NCBI GenBank assembly: GCA_029219165.1
Contig: JAQXSW010000016.1
Span: 62,001-126,000 of the forward strand
Source of the DNA: Oscillospiraceae bacterium
GTDB lineage: Bacteria; Bacillota; Clostridia; Oscillospirales; Acutalibacteraceae
Reading direction: 5' to 3'
DNA: 64,000 nucleotides
This document shows, one piece after another, positions 48,364 to 59,265 of this stretch (positions are counted from its first letter, which is position 1; every line of letters starts with the position of its first letter). Both the position numbers and the translations under genes were made by a program. The notes under the pieces are model-generated. The model saw only the letters and a program-made list of their open reading frames with translations, was not told the origin of the DNA and did no database searches.

Positions 48364-48394
48364 ATTGTATCTGTTATTATTTTGTGATAAAATC

Positions 48395-49189
48395 TTAAAT
48401 GTCAATTTTTAGGAGTTTTAAGGCATTTTTGTAGAAAATCTTTGCTTTTTCTTCTTCGGTTAATTTCATATTATTAATAAGGGTTATGAATTCAGACTGT
48501 TTACCCCAAGGTGAATCCGTTGCAAAGAGTATTTTATCCGCTCCATGTGCCTTGATTATTTCTTCTGATTTTTCCGGATAAAGAGGGAGCACAGCAGCTG
48601 TATCCATATACACAGGAAGACCAATAAGCTTTTGTAGTACTTCATTTTCTAATTCGTAACCTCCAAGGTGTGCAAGTACAAGTTTGTTATCAATAATGCC
48701 TTTTAATATATCAAGAACTTCAAGGATCATGTCCGGTGTACAGTGAATGTCATCTCTGTATGCAACGTCAATTCCGGCATGTGTAACTGTTATAATATTA
48801 CGCTCAGCTGCGGCCTTTAGAATTCTTATATATTTAGGGTCATTAAAGTATGTCCCTTGGTAATCCGGATGAATTTTAATTACATTCATTCCTTTGGCTT
48901 TTATATTATCCAGAATTTCTTCAAAGTTTTCGTTATCAGGATGAATGGCTCCCGCATAAATTACATTATTAGTATTTTGTGATTTTTCGTTTATTGACTC
49001 TGTTTGTTCTTTTTTTGTTGCAACGGGAAGTACAACTGAAATGTCAACTTTGGACTTTTCCATTTCTTCTGTTAGTCCACTTAGTGTGCCGGTGTTATAT
49101 GGTGTGACATTTCCTTTCTTGGCAAGGGTTGAAACTGCCTTGTCAGCAATACTGTCCGGAAATGTATGAGTGTGAAAATCTATTATCAT
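48395..49189 (-). CDS. amidohydrolase-family (TIM-barrel metal-dependent hydrolase) protein
   Basis: MIIDFHTHTFPDSIADKAV, VIKIHPDYQGTYFNDP, ITVTHAGIDV, LVLAHLGGYE, ILFATDSPWG. Confidence 0.88.
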   Translation of the reverse strand: MIIDFHTHTFPDSIADKAVSTLAKKGNVTPYNTGTLSGLTEEMEKSKVDISVVLPVATKKEQTESINEKSQNTNNVIYAGAIHPDNENFEEILDNIKAKGMNVIKIHPDYQGTYFNDPKYIRILKAAAERNIITVTHAGIDVAYRDDIHCTPDMILEVLDILKGIIDNKLVLAHLGGYELENEVLQKLIGLPVYMDTAAVLPLYPEKSEEIIKAHGADKILFATDSPWGKQSEFITLINNMKLTEEEKAKIFYKNALKLLKIDI

Positions 49190-49245
49190 AGTAAAAACTC
49201 CTTTTAAAGGATTATATCATAAATAAATTATTTAAGGTGAAAAAT

Positions 49246-50979
49246 ATGAAAAAACTTATGCTTGGTAATGAGGCCATTGCAAGAGGTCTATATGAGGCCG
49301 GAGTAAAGGTTGTATCCAGTTATCCCGGTACTCCGTCTACAGAAATTACAGAATATGCTGCAAAGTATGATGATATCTACTGTGAATGGGCTCCAAACGA
49401 AAAGGTTGCATGTGAAGTAGCTTTTGGTGCATCTCTTCGTGGTGCAAGAAGTGCATGTGCAATGAAGCATGTTGGACTTAATGTTGCTGCTGACCCTTTG
49501 TTTACTCTTTCATACACAGGAGTGAACGGTGGTCTTGTAGTTATTGTTGCCGATGACCCTGCAATGCATTCATCGCAAAATGAACAAGATTCTCGTCATT
49601 ATGCAATTGCGGCAAAAGTTCCTATGCTTGAGCCGGCTGACTCGTTTGAAGCAAAGGAATTTATTAAAGAGGCATACAAAATTTCTGAGGAATATGACAC
49701 ACCGGTTCTTTTCCGTATGTGCACAAGAATTGCACATTCACAGAGTATTGTTGAACTTTGTGATAGAGAAGAACATGAGGTTGGCACTTACGAAAAGAAC
49801 CCTCAAAAGTATATTATGGCCCCGGCTAATGCTGTTCGCCGTCATCCATTCGTAGAGGAAAGAACTAAGAAGATTTCTGAGCTTGGTGAAACTTCTCTTC
49901 TTAACCGTGTTGAAATGGGTGGTACAGATATTGGTATTATTTGTGCCGGAACTTGCTATCAGTATGTAAAGGAAGTATTTGGAGATTCTGTATCTGTATT
50001 AAAACTTGGTATAGTTAATCCTCTTCCTGTTAATATTATTAAAGACTTTGCTTCAAAGGTTTCAAAACTTTATGTTATTGAGGAACTTGACGGTATTATT
50101 GAAAGTCACCTTAGAAACATTGGTGTAGACTGTATTGGAAAAGAAATGTTTTCTGTTCTTGGAGAGTTCAATCAGAATACAATCCGCAAGGCTTTTGGAC
50201 TTGACGTAACTTCCGGTACAACTTGTTCATCAACTGTTCCGGTTAGACCTCCGGTAATGTGCCCGGGTTGTCCTCACAGAGGATTGTTCTATGCCCTTGC
50301 AAAGCATAAAATTACATGCCTTGGAGACATTGGCTGTTACACACTTGGCTCTGCTGCACCTCTTTTTGCACTTGATTCAACTCTTTGCATGGGTGCTTCA
50401 GTTTCAGGTATTCATGGCTTTAATAAAGCATCTTCTGACATGGCAGGAAAGACTGTATGTGTAATTGGTGACTCAACATTTATGCATTCAGGTATGACAG
50501 GCCTTGTAAACATTGCTTATAACAATTCAAACTCTACTGTAATTATTCTTGATAACTCTATTACCGGTATGACAGGACATCAGCATAATCCAACAACCGG
50601 TTACAATATTAAGGGTGACCCGGCTGCTGCTGTTAATCTTGAGGCTCTCTGTAAGTCTATTGGTATTGAGCGTGTCCGCGTAGTAGATCCTTATAATATT
50701 AAAGAGTGTGAGGATGTAATACTTGAGGAACTTTCAGTAGATGCTCCTTCAGTTATTATTTCCAGAAGACCTTGTGTACTTCTTAAATATGTTAAACATC
50801 AGTCACCGGTAAAAGTTAATCCGGACAAGTGCGTAGGATGTAAGGCATGCATGAAAATTGGATGTCCTGCAATCAGCATGAAGGACGGAAAAGCTTTTGT
50901 TGACTTTACTCAGTGCGTTGGTTGTGACGTATGTACTCAAATGTGTCACGCAAATGCTTTTGAAACGGAGGGCCGATAA
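49246..50979 (+). CDS. iorA: indolepyruvate ferredoxin oxidoreductase subunit alpha
   Basis: MLGNEAIARGLYEAGVKVVSSYPGTPSTEI, ThDP-binding GDSTFMHSGMTGLVNIAYN, C-terminal ferredoxin CVGCKACMKIGCPAI / CVGCDVCTQMC. Confidence 0.93.
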   Translation: MKKLMLGNEAIARGLYEAGVKVVSSYPGTPSTEITEYAAKYDDIYCEWAPNEKVACEVAFGASLRGARSACAMKHVGLNVAADPLFTLSYTGVNGGLVVIVADDPAMHSSQNEQDSRHYAIAAKVPMLEPADSFEAKEFIKEAYKISEEYDTPVLFRMCTRIAHSQSIVELCDREEHEVGTYEKNPQKYIMAPANAVRRHPFVEERTKKISELGETSLLNRVEMGGTDIGIICAGTCYQYVKEVFGDSVSVLKLGIVNPLPVNIIKDFASKVSKLYVIEELDGIIESHLRNIGVDCIGKEMFSVLGEFNQNTIRKAFGLDVTSGTTCSSTVPVRPPVMCPGCPHRGLFYALAKHKITCLGDIGCYTLGSAAPLFALDSTLCMGASVSGIHGFNKASSDMAGKTVCVIGDSTFMHSGMTGLVNIAYNNSNSTVIILDNSITGMTGHQHNPTTGYNIKGDPAAAVNLEALCKSIGIERVRVVDPYNIKECEDVILEELSVDAPSVIISRRPCVLLKYVKHQSPVKVNPDKCVGCKACMKIGCPAISMKDGKAFVDFTQCVGCDVCTQMCHANAFETEGR

Positions 50980-50980
50980 A

Positions 50981-51553
50981 ATGGAAACAAAGAATATAAT
51001 GATTGTCGGCGTAGGTGGACAAGGAAGCCTCCTTGCCAGTAAGCTGCTTGGCACGCTTCTCGTTTCAGAAGGTTACGACGTTAAAGTATCTGAGGTTCAC
51101 GGTATGAGTCAGCGCGGCGGCTCAGTTGTTACCTATGTTCGCTTTGGCGAAAAGGTATATTCGCCGGTTATCTCCGAAGGAGAAGCTGACTTCATAGTTT
51201 CTTTTGAGAAACTCGAAGCTGCCCGCCATGCAGCTTGTCTTAAAAAGGATGGCAAAATTATTGTCAACCTTCAGCAGATAGATCCAATGCCTGTTATAAC
51301 AGGCGCAGCAGAGTACCCGGACAGTGTAATAGATGAACTTGTTGCATCCGGTGTATTTGTAGACGGAATAGATGCACTTTCACTTGCAACTGAAGCAGGA
51401 AGTGCAAAGGCTGTAAACATTGTACTTATGGCACGTGTTGCAAAGTATTTTGACATTCCATATGAGAAATGGATAGCTGCAATTGAAAAGACCGTTAAGC
51501 CACAATTTGTTGAACTCAACAAAAAGGCTTTTGAAATAGGTTATAAATATTAA
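50981..51553 (+). CDS. iorB: indolepyruvate oxidoreductase subunit beta
   Basis: NIMIVGVGGQGSLLASKLLGTLL...VSEVHGMSQRGGSVVTYVRFG. Start at ATG 50981. Confidence 0.92.
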   Translation: METKNIMIVGVGGQGSLLASKLLGTLLVSEGYDVKVSEVHGMSQRGGSVVTYVRFGEKVYSPVISEGEADFIVSFEKLEAARHAACLKKDGKIIVNLQQIDPMPVITGAAEYPDSVIDELVASGVFVDGIDALSLATEAGSAKAVNIVLMARVAKYFDIPYEKWIAAIEKTVKPQFVELNKKAFEIGYKY

Positions 51554-51577
51554 TCTCGTAATTAAGGAAGTGGTTTT

Positions 51578-52885
51578 TTGGCAAGGTATTTTCAGCCGGA
51601 AATCGAAACTGCATCTAGAGAAAAAATTCTTGAGATCCAGAACGAAAAAATTGTAAAGCAAGTTAAACACGTTTATGAGAATGTAGAGTACTACAGAAAT
51701 CTCATGGATGAGAAAGGGGTTAAGCCAGAGGATATTAAGTCTGTTGACGACATTAAGAAACTACCTTTCTTGACAAAAGCAGATCTTCGTGAAGCTTATC
51801 CTTATGGACTTCTTGGTACAGACATTAAGAACTGCGTAAGAATTCAGTCAACATCAGGTACTACCGGTAAAAGAGTTGTTGCTTTCTATACACAGCATGA
51901 CATTGATATTTGGGAAGAGTGCTGTGCACGTGCAATTGTTGCAGTAGGCGGTACCGAAGAGGACGTTTGTCAGGTATGCTATGGCTATGGTCTTTTCACA
52001 GGTGGTCCCGGACTCAACGGCGGTTCTCATAAGGTTGGTTGTCTTACACTTCCAATGTCATCCGGTAATACAGACAGACAAATTCAGTTTATGATGGATC
52101 TTGGTTCAACAATTATTTGCTGTACACCATCTTATGCTGCATACATAGGTGAAACTCTTGCTGAAAAGGGTTATAAGCCAGAGGATAATAAGCTTAAGGC
52201 TGGTATCTTTGGTGCAGAACCTTGGACAGAGGAAATGAGAAGAAATATAGAAAAGAGTCTTGGTATTAAGGCTTATGATATTTATGGCCTTACAGAGACT
52301 TCCGGTCCCGGCGTATCTTTTGAATGTGAAGAGCAGACAGGTATGCATATTAATGAAGACCATTTCTATGCAGAAATCATTGACCCGGATACTGGAGAGG
52401 TTCTTCCTGAAGGTTCAAAGGGTGAACTTGTATTCACTTCTCTTGACAAGGAAGGCTTCCCACTCCTTCGTTACAGAACACGTGACATTTGCGTTCTTTC
52501 AAGAGAAAAGTGCTCATGTGGTAGAACACATGTTAAAATGTCTAAGCCAATGGGACGTTCAGACGACATGCTTATTATTCGTGGCGTAAATGTATTCCCA
52601 AGTCAGATTGAAACAGTTCTTCTTAACGAAGGCTATACTCCAAACTATCAGATTGTTGTTGATCGTGTTAACAACTCTGATACACTTGATATTAATGTTG
52701 AACTTACACCTGAACAGTTCTCTGATAAGGTTTCTGACACTCAGGAAAGAGAAAGAAAGCTTGAAGGTGCAATGCGTACAATGCTTGGTATTGGACCTAA
52801 AGTACACCTTCTTCCTCCAAAGAGTGTTGTTCGTTCAGAGGGTAAGGCTGTCCGCGTTATTGATAACCGTAAACTACACGATTAA
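51578..52885 (+). CDS. paaK: phenylacetate-CoA ligase family protein
   Basis: TTG start; IQSTSGTTGKRVVAFYT AMP-binding motif, YDIYGLTETSGPGVSFEC, RSDDMLIIRGVNVFPSQIE. Confidence 0.92.
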   Translation: MARYFQPEIETASREKILEIQNEKIVKQVKHVYENVEYYRNLMDEKGVKPEDIKSVDDIKKLPFLTKADLREAYPYGLLGTDIKNCVRIQSTSGTTGKRVVAFYTQHDIDIWEECCARAIVAVGGTEEDVCQVCYGYGLFTGGPGLNGGSHKVGCLTLPMSSGNTDRQIQFMMDLGSTIICCTPSYAAYIGETLAEKGYKPEDNKLKAGIFGAEPWTEEMRRNIEKSLGIKAYDIYGLTETSGPGVSFECEEQTGMHINEDHFYAEIIDPDTGEVLPEGSKGELVFTSLDKEGFPLLRYRTRDICVLSREKCSCGRTHVKMSKPMGRSDDMLIIRGVNVFPSQIETVLLNEGYTPNYQIVVDRVNNSDTLDINVELTPEQFSDKVSDTQERERKLEGAMRTMLGIGPKVHLLPPKSVVRSEGKAVRVIDNRKLHD

Positions 52886-52897
52886 GGAGATATTAAT

Positions 52898-53317
52898 ATG
52901 GCTATAAAGCAGTTATCTGTTTTTGTTGAAAACAAACCTGCAGCTCTTAACAAGCTTGTTAAGATTCTTGCAGATACAGGAGTAAATCTCCGTGCAATGA
53001 GCATTGCTGACACAAAGGATTTCGGAATTCTTCGTGTAATTGTTGATGATGCTGAAAAGGCTAAAGCAGCTCTTTCTGAAGAGACAATAGTTTCTGTAAC
53101 AGATGTAGTTGCTGTTGAAATGGCTGATGAAACAGGTTCTCTTTCAAAGATTCTTGATGTATTAGGATCTGAGAACATTAACCTTGAATATATGTATGCT
53201 TTTACAGCAAGCAAAGAGTTTGGTGCATACGTTGTTCTTCGTGTTGATGACATAGAACTTGCTGAAAAATGTCTTAACAATGCATTTATTAAGACTCTTT
53301 CAGAATTAGACATCTAA
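52898..53317 (+). CDS. tandem ACT-domain protein
   Basis: IKQLSVFVENKPAALNKLVKILADTGVNLRAMSIADTKDFGILRVIVDD. Confidence 0.88.
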   Translation: MAIKQLSVFVENKPAALNKLVKILADTGVNLRAMSIADTKDFGILRVIVDDAEKAKAALSEETIVSVTDVVAVEMADETGSLSKILDVLGSENINLEYMYAFTASKEFGAYVVLRVDDIELAEKCLNNAFIKTLSELDI

Positions 53318-53323
53318 AAAATT

Positions 53324-53356
53324 AACCCTCACAAGGTAATACTTGTGAGGGTTTTT
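53324..53356. terminator. Rho-independent terminator between convergent genes
   Basis: AACCCTCACAAGGTAATACTTGTGAGGGTTTTT. Confidence 0.8.
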
Positions 53357-53373
53357 AGTCTGACAATTTCTTA

Positions 53374-53772
53374 TCAGTTGTTATTTTTAATTTTCTGGTC
53401 CACTCTAATAATATGATTTAAGAGCCACTCTTTTACCATGTTAACAAAATTATTTACATCTTCAGAATTGAAGTTGTCTTCTTCTAATTTTTTTTCATAT
53501 TCTAAGACATCTTCTTTGAAAGCTTCGTGTGCTGCATGGTGGTTCAAAAAGTCAGAATATCCAATGGACTTTTGGTATAATTCTTCATCATTGAAATGTT
53601 CAACAGTGTAATTGACCAGATATTTTATTTGTTCTGCTACAGCAGCCTTGTTTCGCTCTTTGTCACCATCTGCCATAATGTTTTCAATACGTGCTACTAT
53701 TTTAAATAGTTGTCTATGTTGATTATCAATTTTTTCTACACCAATACAATATTCTTCTTTCCAGTCGTACAT
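53374..53772 (-). CDS. bacteriohemerythrin
   Basis: YDWKEEYCIGVEKIDNQHRQLFKIVARIE...HFNDEELYQKSIGYSDFLNHHAAHEAF...WLLNHIIRVDQ. Confidence 0.92.
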   Translation of the reverse strand: MYDWKEEYCIGVEKIDNQHRQLFKIVARIENIMADGDKERNKAAVAEQIKYLVNYTVEHFNDEELYQKSIGYSDFLNHHAAHEAFKEDVLEYEKKLEEDNFNSEDVNNFVNMVKEWLLNHIIRVDQKIKNNN

Positions 53773-53864
53773 GTCACACCTCCATAATTATACGTGAACA
53801 TTATAACACAAATGATATTATAAAAGAAACACACAGTTGCCTGTAACTGTAGCTAAAATTTCAG

Positions 53865-53893
53865 TTGCACTTTGTATTTCTTCGTGGTATTAT
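53865..53893 (+). promoter_or_regulatory. promoter of tRNA-Thr
   Basis: TTGCAC-N17-TATTAT. Confidence 0.6.
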
Positions 53894-53916
53894 ATTGAAG
53901 TCGCAAAAATGAATAT

Positions 53917-53992
53917 GCTGATATGGCACAGGCGGTAGCGCACATCCTTGGTAAGGATGAGGTCACCGGTTCGAATCCGGTTATCAGCTCCA
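53917..53992 (+). tRNA. tRNA-Thr (anticodon GGT)
   Basis: GCTGATA/TATCAGC acceptor, CATCC-TTGGTAA-GGATG anticodon arm, encoded CCA. Confidence 0.96.
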
Positions 53993-53995
53993 TTG

Positions 53996-54029
53996 AAAAA
54001 CCCCGTAACTATGTTGTTATGGGGTTTTT
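53996..54029 (+). terminator. Rho-independent terminator after tRNA-Thr
   Basis: AAAAACCCCGTAACTATGTTGTTATGGGGTTTTT. Confidence 0.8.
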
Positions 54030-54129
54030 ACCTTTTTTTGACACCTCAAAAAGTGTTGTGCAATTCATTTCGTGAAGGTGGCTATACAATAGCTATTTGC
54101 TATGACTAATTGTCAAGTTTCTCATTTCC

Positions 54130-54377
54130 TTAGAAAATAAAAAAGAGGACACCACCTAAAAAGGTCTGTCCTCCAAATCGCTCAAAAAAGAGCCACATAG
54201 ACTCTACTTAGTAACTAAACCAGAGCTTGTTGCAACTGAGTTACAGGACTGTCTATTAGCCCATAAGAGTACAAGTCTCAAATGTTCGACAGGGAGATTT
54301 CTCTCACCTCTTACAGTTATTGCAATACCACATTTTGGGTTAAAAGCCAATACTATTTTCAAAATGTTATATTGTTT
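54130..54377 (-). pseudogene. start-less reading-frame remnant (57 codons) plus terminal hairpins; possible IS200/IS605 tnpB 3' end / right end
   Basis: Minus-strand frame 54377-54204: KQYNILKIVLAFNPKCGIAITVRGERNLPVEHLRLVLLWANRQSCNSVATSSGLVTK*, followed by hairpins GCTC-TTTTTT-GAGC and GAGGACAGACCT...AGGTGGTGTCCTCTTTTTT. Confidence 0.35.
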
Positions 54378-54380
54378 TTA

Positions 54381-56135
54381 TCATTTATTAAGTTGTTTTT
54401 TTACTTCTTCATTGAGCTCTTTCAAAAGGTTAGGGTCAACTTTTATTACTTTACGGTCGTAGGTAATAAGACCGTTTATTTCTTCCTCTACGTCTGAAAG
54501 TTGAGTGTAGACACAGGCGGAGAGTCCTTTTGGAATATTTTGAATTATGCGCTTTGTGTAGAGCTTTGTAAGAGCTTTTTGAAGCTTTTTCTTGGTTGAA
54601 TAGACTCTGTAGCCGAAGATTTTTGTAGGGCTGTACATGTGGCCAATAGAAGGCTTAGAGAAGCCTCCGAACTCTGAAAGGAGGTAACAACGGTCATCTT
54701 TTGGAACATAAATAGGGGTGAAATATATGTGCTTTGAAACAAAGTCACCTTTTCTTTGGTCATGCCAGCCGGATGTTGGGTCAATTGTTCTTGTAGGATC
54801 AAGTTTTCTTATCATATTTGTTATTTCAACTGAGTCAAACTGTCCCCATCCTTCGTTGAAAGGAACCCACATTGCAATGGAAACAGAGTTTTTAAGATGG
54901 TTTACTGTGGTTTCTGTTTCATAAATGAATTCTTTTCTGCCTTCAAGTGAATTTCTTCCAAAGAGGGTATAATATGAGTCTTTAAAGTTTATTCCGAGGA
55001 AAGGAAGAATGGCAATGGTCAGTGGATTATATTTTTCGCCACCGTTAACCATGTCTTGCCACACAAGCATGCCAAGTCTGTCGCAGTGATAGTAAAAGCG
55101 AAGTGGCTCAATTTTTATATGTTTTCGGATCATGTTAAAGCCCATGTCCTTGAGCATTTGAATGTCATCTATCATTGCTTGATCAGATGGAGGTGTGAGT
55201 TTTCCGTCAGACCAATAGCCTTGGTCTAAAACACCGGTATGGAAGTATGGCTTGTTGTTTAGCATTAGTCTTCTAATGCCTTTTTCGTCTCTGTCTACGG
55301 AGAATTTGCGCATACCAAAGTATGAAGTTACTGTGTCATTCTCTGTACAAAGTTTTAGGTCGTAAAGTTTTGGATTTTCCGGAGACCAAAGCTCGTAATC
55401 TTTAAGGGATATATTGATTTCAATTATTCCGTCTTTGTTTTCTTCTTTTCCATTAGCAATACAATTATTGCTGTCAAGAATGGATACAGTAAGTGTAGGT
55501 GAAGTTGTCTTTGCAATTATTTTTACTTTGTCATTATCTATGTCAGGTATTATAGTTAGGTCGGAAATTGCATCGCTCGGAAGACTTTCCATCCAAACGG
55601 TTCCCCAAATGCCTGATTGAGGAGTATACCAAATGTTACCGGCTTTGAGCTTTTGCTTGCCCTTTGCTCCATATGCTTGGTCAGTAGGGTCGGTTACTTC
55701 AAGGCGAATTTCATTTTTGCCCGGTTTTATTAGGTCTGTAATGTCAAAGGAGAAAGGAACATAGCCACCTCTGTGTGTGCCGACAACTTTGTCATTTAGA
55801 AATACAGCGCAAGCGTAGTCAACAGCGGTAAAGTGGAGGATAGTCTTGTCCTTAATGAAGTTAGAGGGAACTTTGAACGTTCTTTTGTAAAAGAGAACAT
55901 TGTCAGGATATACAGTTTTCATGACACCGGATAGGAGCGATTCAGGTGAAAAAGGAACTAAAATTTCCCCTTGGTATGATTTTGGAAGTTCCCCTTTTTT
56001 CAGAATGGCATAGTCCCACTTGCCATTTAAATTTATATAACTGTCTCTTTGAAGTTGAGGACGTGGATATTCACTGTGTGGAATTTTCCCCACAGAGTCA
56101 AAATATTTGGATTTAAGATTAATAGTTACAGGCAT
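54381..56135 (-). CDS. glycoside hydrolase family 2 protein
   Basis: SEYPRPQLQRDSYINLNGKWDYAI, DLGMLVWQDMVNGGEKY-type catalytic region, SIAMWVPFNEGWGQFD. Start at MPVTINLKSKYF behind AGGAGA. Confidence 0.87.
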   Translation of the reverse strand: MPVTINLKSKYFDSVGKIPHSEYPRPQLQRDSYINLNGKWDYAILKKGELPKSYQGEILVPFSPESLLSGVMKTVYPDNVLFYKRTFKVPSNFIKDKTILHFTAVDYACAVFLNDKVVGTHRGGYVPFSFDITDLIKPGKNEIRLEVTDPTDQAYGAKGKQKLKAGNIWYTPQSGIWGTVWMESLPSDAISDLTIIPDIDNDKVKIIAKTTSPTLTVSILDSNNCIANGKEENKDGIIEINISLKDYELWSPENPKLYDLKLCTENDTVTSYFGMRKFSVDRDEKGIRRLMLNNKPYFHTGVLDQGYWSDGKLTPPSDQAMIDDIQMLKDMGFNMIRKHIKIEPLRFYYHCDRLGMLVWQDMVNGGEKYNPLTIAILPFLGINFKDSYYTLFGRNSLEGRKEFIYETETTVNHLKNSVSIAMWVPFNEGWGQFDSVEITNMIRKLDPTRTIDPTSGWHDQRKGDFVSKHIYFTPIYVPKDDRCYLLSEFGGFSKPSIGHMYSPTKIFGYRVYSTKKKLQKALTKLYTKRIIQNIPKGLSACVYTQLSDVEEEINGLITYDRKVIKVDPNLLKELNEEVKKQLNK

Positions 56136-56240
56136 ATTTTTCGTCTCCTTTATAAACAGTATTATACAAAAATTGGATGTGTAACGCAATAAAGCCTTTT
56201 CTCATATTATGGCTTGAAAACTTAATAAGGGGGAATAAAT

Positions 56241-57044
56241 ATGCCAGAAATTAAAGATGCTGTGTGTGCTGACATAAAGCGTGTATATGATTCTTGTGCA
56301 GACAAGGATTGTATTTCTGATGTTGGTGTTATATTTACAGCAATGGGGCAGAAGATAATTGATTCAGCAAGTACAATTAAATGTAGGGAATGTGAGGTAA
56401 TTAACTGTTTTGTAGATGTTGAAGAGGTGCCTTTCAACAGAGGTTTTTATTCTGTTGATATAACATATTTCTTTAAACTTACATTTGACGCATATCAGTC
56501 ACCAATTGCACCACCAACATCAGTTGAAGGTCTTGCAACTTTTGACAAAAGGGCAATCCTTTACGGAAGCGATGGTAGGGTGAAGACCTTCTCAAGTGAA
56601 TTTGCATGCGAGGAATTTGATGAGCAACTACTCGTCAGCAATAACAATCCTATTGCTAAAGTACAGTGTGTAGATCCTATATGTATGGATGCAAAATTAT
56701 GCAAGTCTTCTTGTGGAACCGGTTGTCTATGTTCAGGAATTCCATGCTTAATTGCAAAGCAATTCCGGGGAGATTTTGACTTTGAATGTAAGCCTTGCCA
56801 ATCAGTTGTTGTAACACTTGGACTTTTCTCAATAGTTCAGCTTGAAAGAGATGTTCAAATTATGATTCCGGCATATGAGTTTGCAGTTCCATGCAAGCAT
56901 TGTAGTTGTGAAACAGACGACCCGTGCGATGCATTCAAGAAAATTAAATTTCCACTTGATGAATTCTTCCCACCAAACATTGATGGAAAGATTAAGGCGG
57001 AATTAAATAATGAAATAATTGGTTGCAATGTATGTGATGACTAA
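56241..57044 (+). CDS. cysteine-rich protein of unknown function (267 aa, 22 Cys)
   Basis: Complete ORF with AAGGGGG RBS; MDAKLCKSSCGTGCLCSGIPCLIAK, CKHCSCETDDPCD. Confidence 0.7.
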   Translation: MPEIKDAVCADIKRVYDSCADKDCISDVGVIFTAMGQKIIDSASTIKCRECEVINCFVDVEEVPFNRGFYSVDITYFFKLTFDAYQSPIAPPTSVEGLATFDKRAILYGSDGRVKTFSSEFACEEFDEQLLVSNNNPIAKVQCVDPICMDAKLCKSSCGTGCLCSGIPCLIAKQFRGDFDFECKPCQSVVVTLGLFSIVQLERDVQIMIPAYEFAVPCKHCSCETDDPCDAFKKIKFPLDEFFPPNIDGKIKAELNNEIIGCNVCDD

Positions 57045-57048
57045 AAAA

Positions 57049-57087
57049 AGAAGCCGGACATTTGAATATGTCCGGCTTCTTTTTTTA
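57049..57087. terminator. Rho-independent terminator between convergent genes
   Basis: AGAAGCCGGACATTTGAATATGTCCGGCTTCTTTTTTT. Confidence 0.85.
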
Positions 57088-57101
57088 TGTTTTTATTTCT
57101 A

Positions 57102-58754
<1,653 letters not shown>

Positions 58755-58773
58755 TTACCTCCGTAAAATGAGA

Positions 58774-59088
<315 letters not shown>

Positions 59089-59092
59089 TTAT

Positions 59093-59119
59093 TTAGCACT
59101 CGCTCTACCGGAGTGCTAA
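59093..59119. promoter_or_regulatory. CIRCE operator (HrcA binding site)
   Basis: TTAGCACTC-N9-GAGTGCTAA, exact consensus, upstream of groES. Confidence 0.97.
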
Positions 59120-59265
59120 ATAACATTATATAGCTTTAATTTCAAAAATCAATACTATTTTCGAAAACTTTTGAAATTTTTTAACATATACATTATAATT
59201 ATGTAAGTTTTGTGAAATATATTCGTTTTACAATTTTTTGAACTAGTTAAAAATAGGAGTAATAT

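Noticed and set aside
52882-53313. 143-aa minus-strand ORF
   Set aside because: Complete antisense overlap with the well-supported ACT-domain gene.
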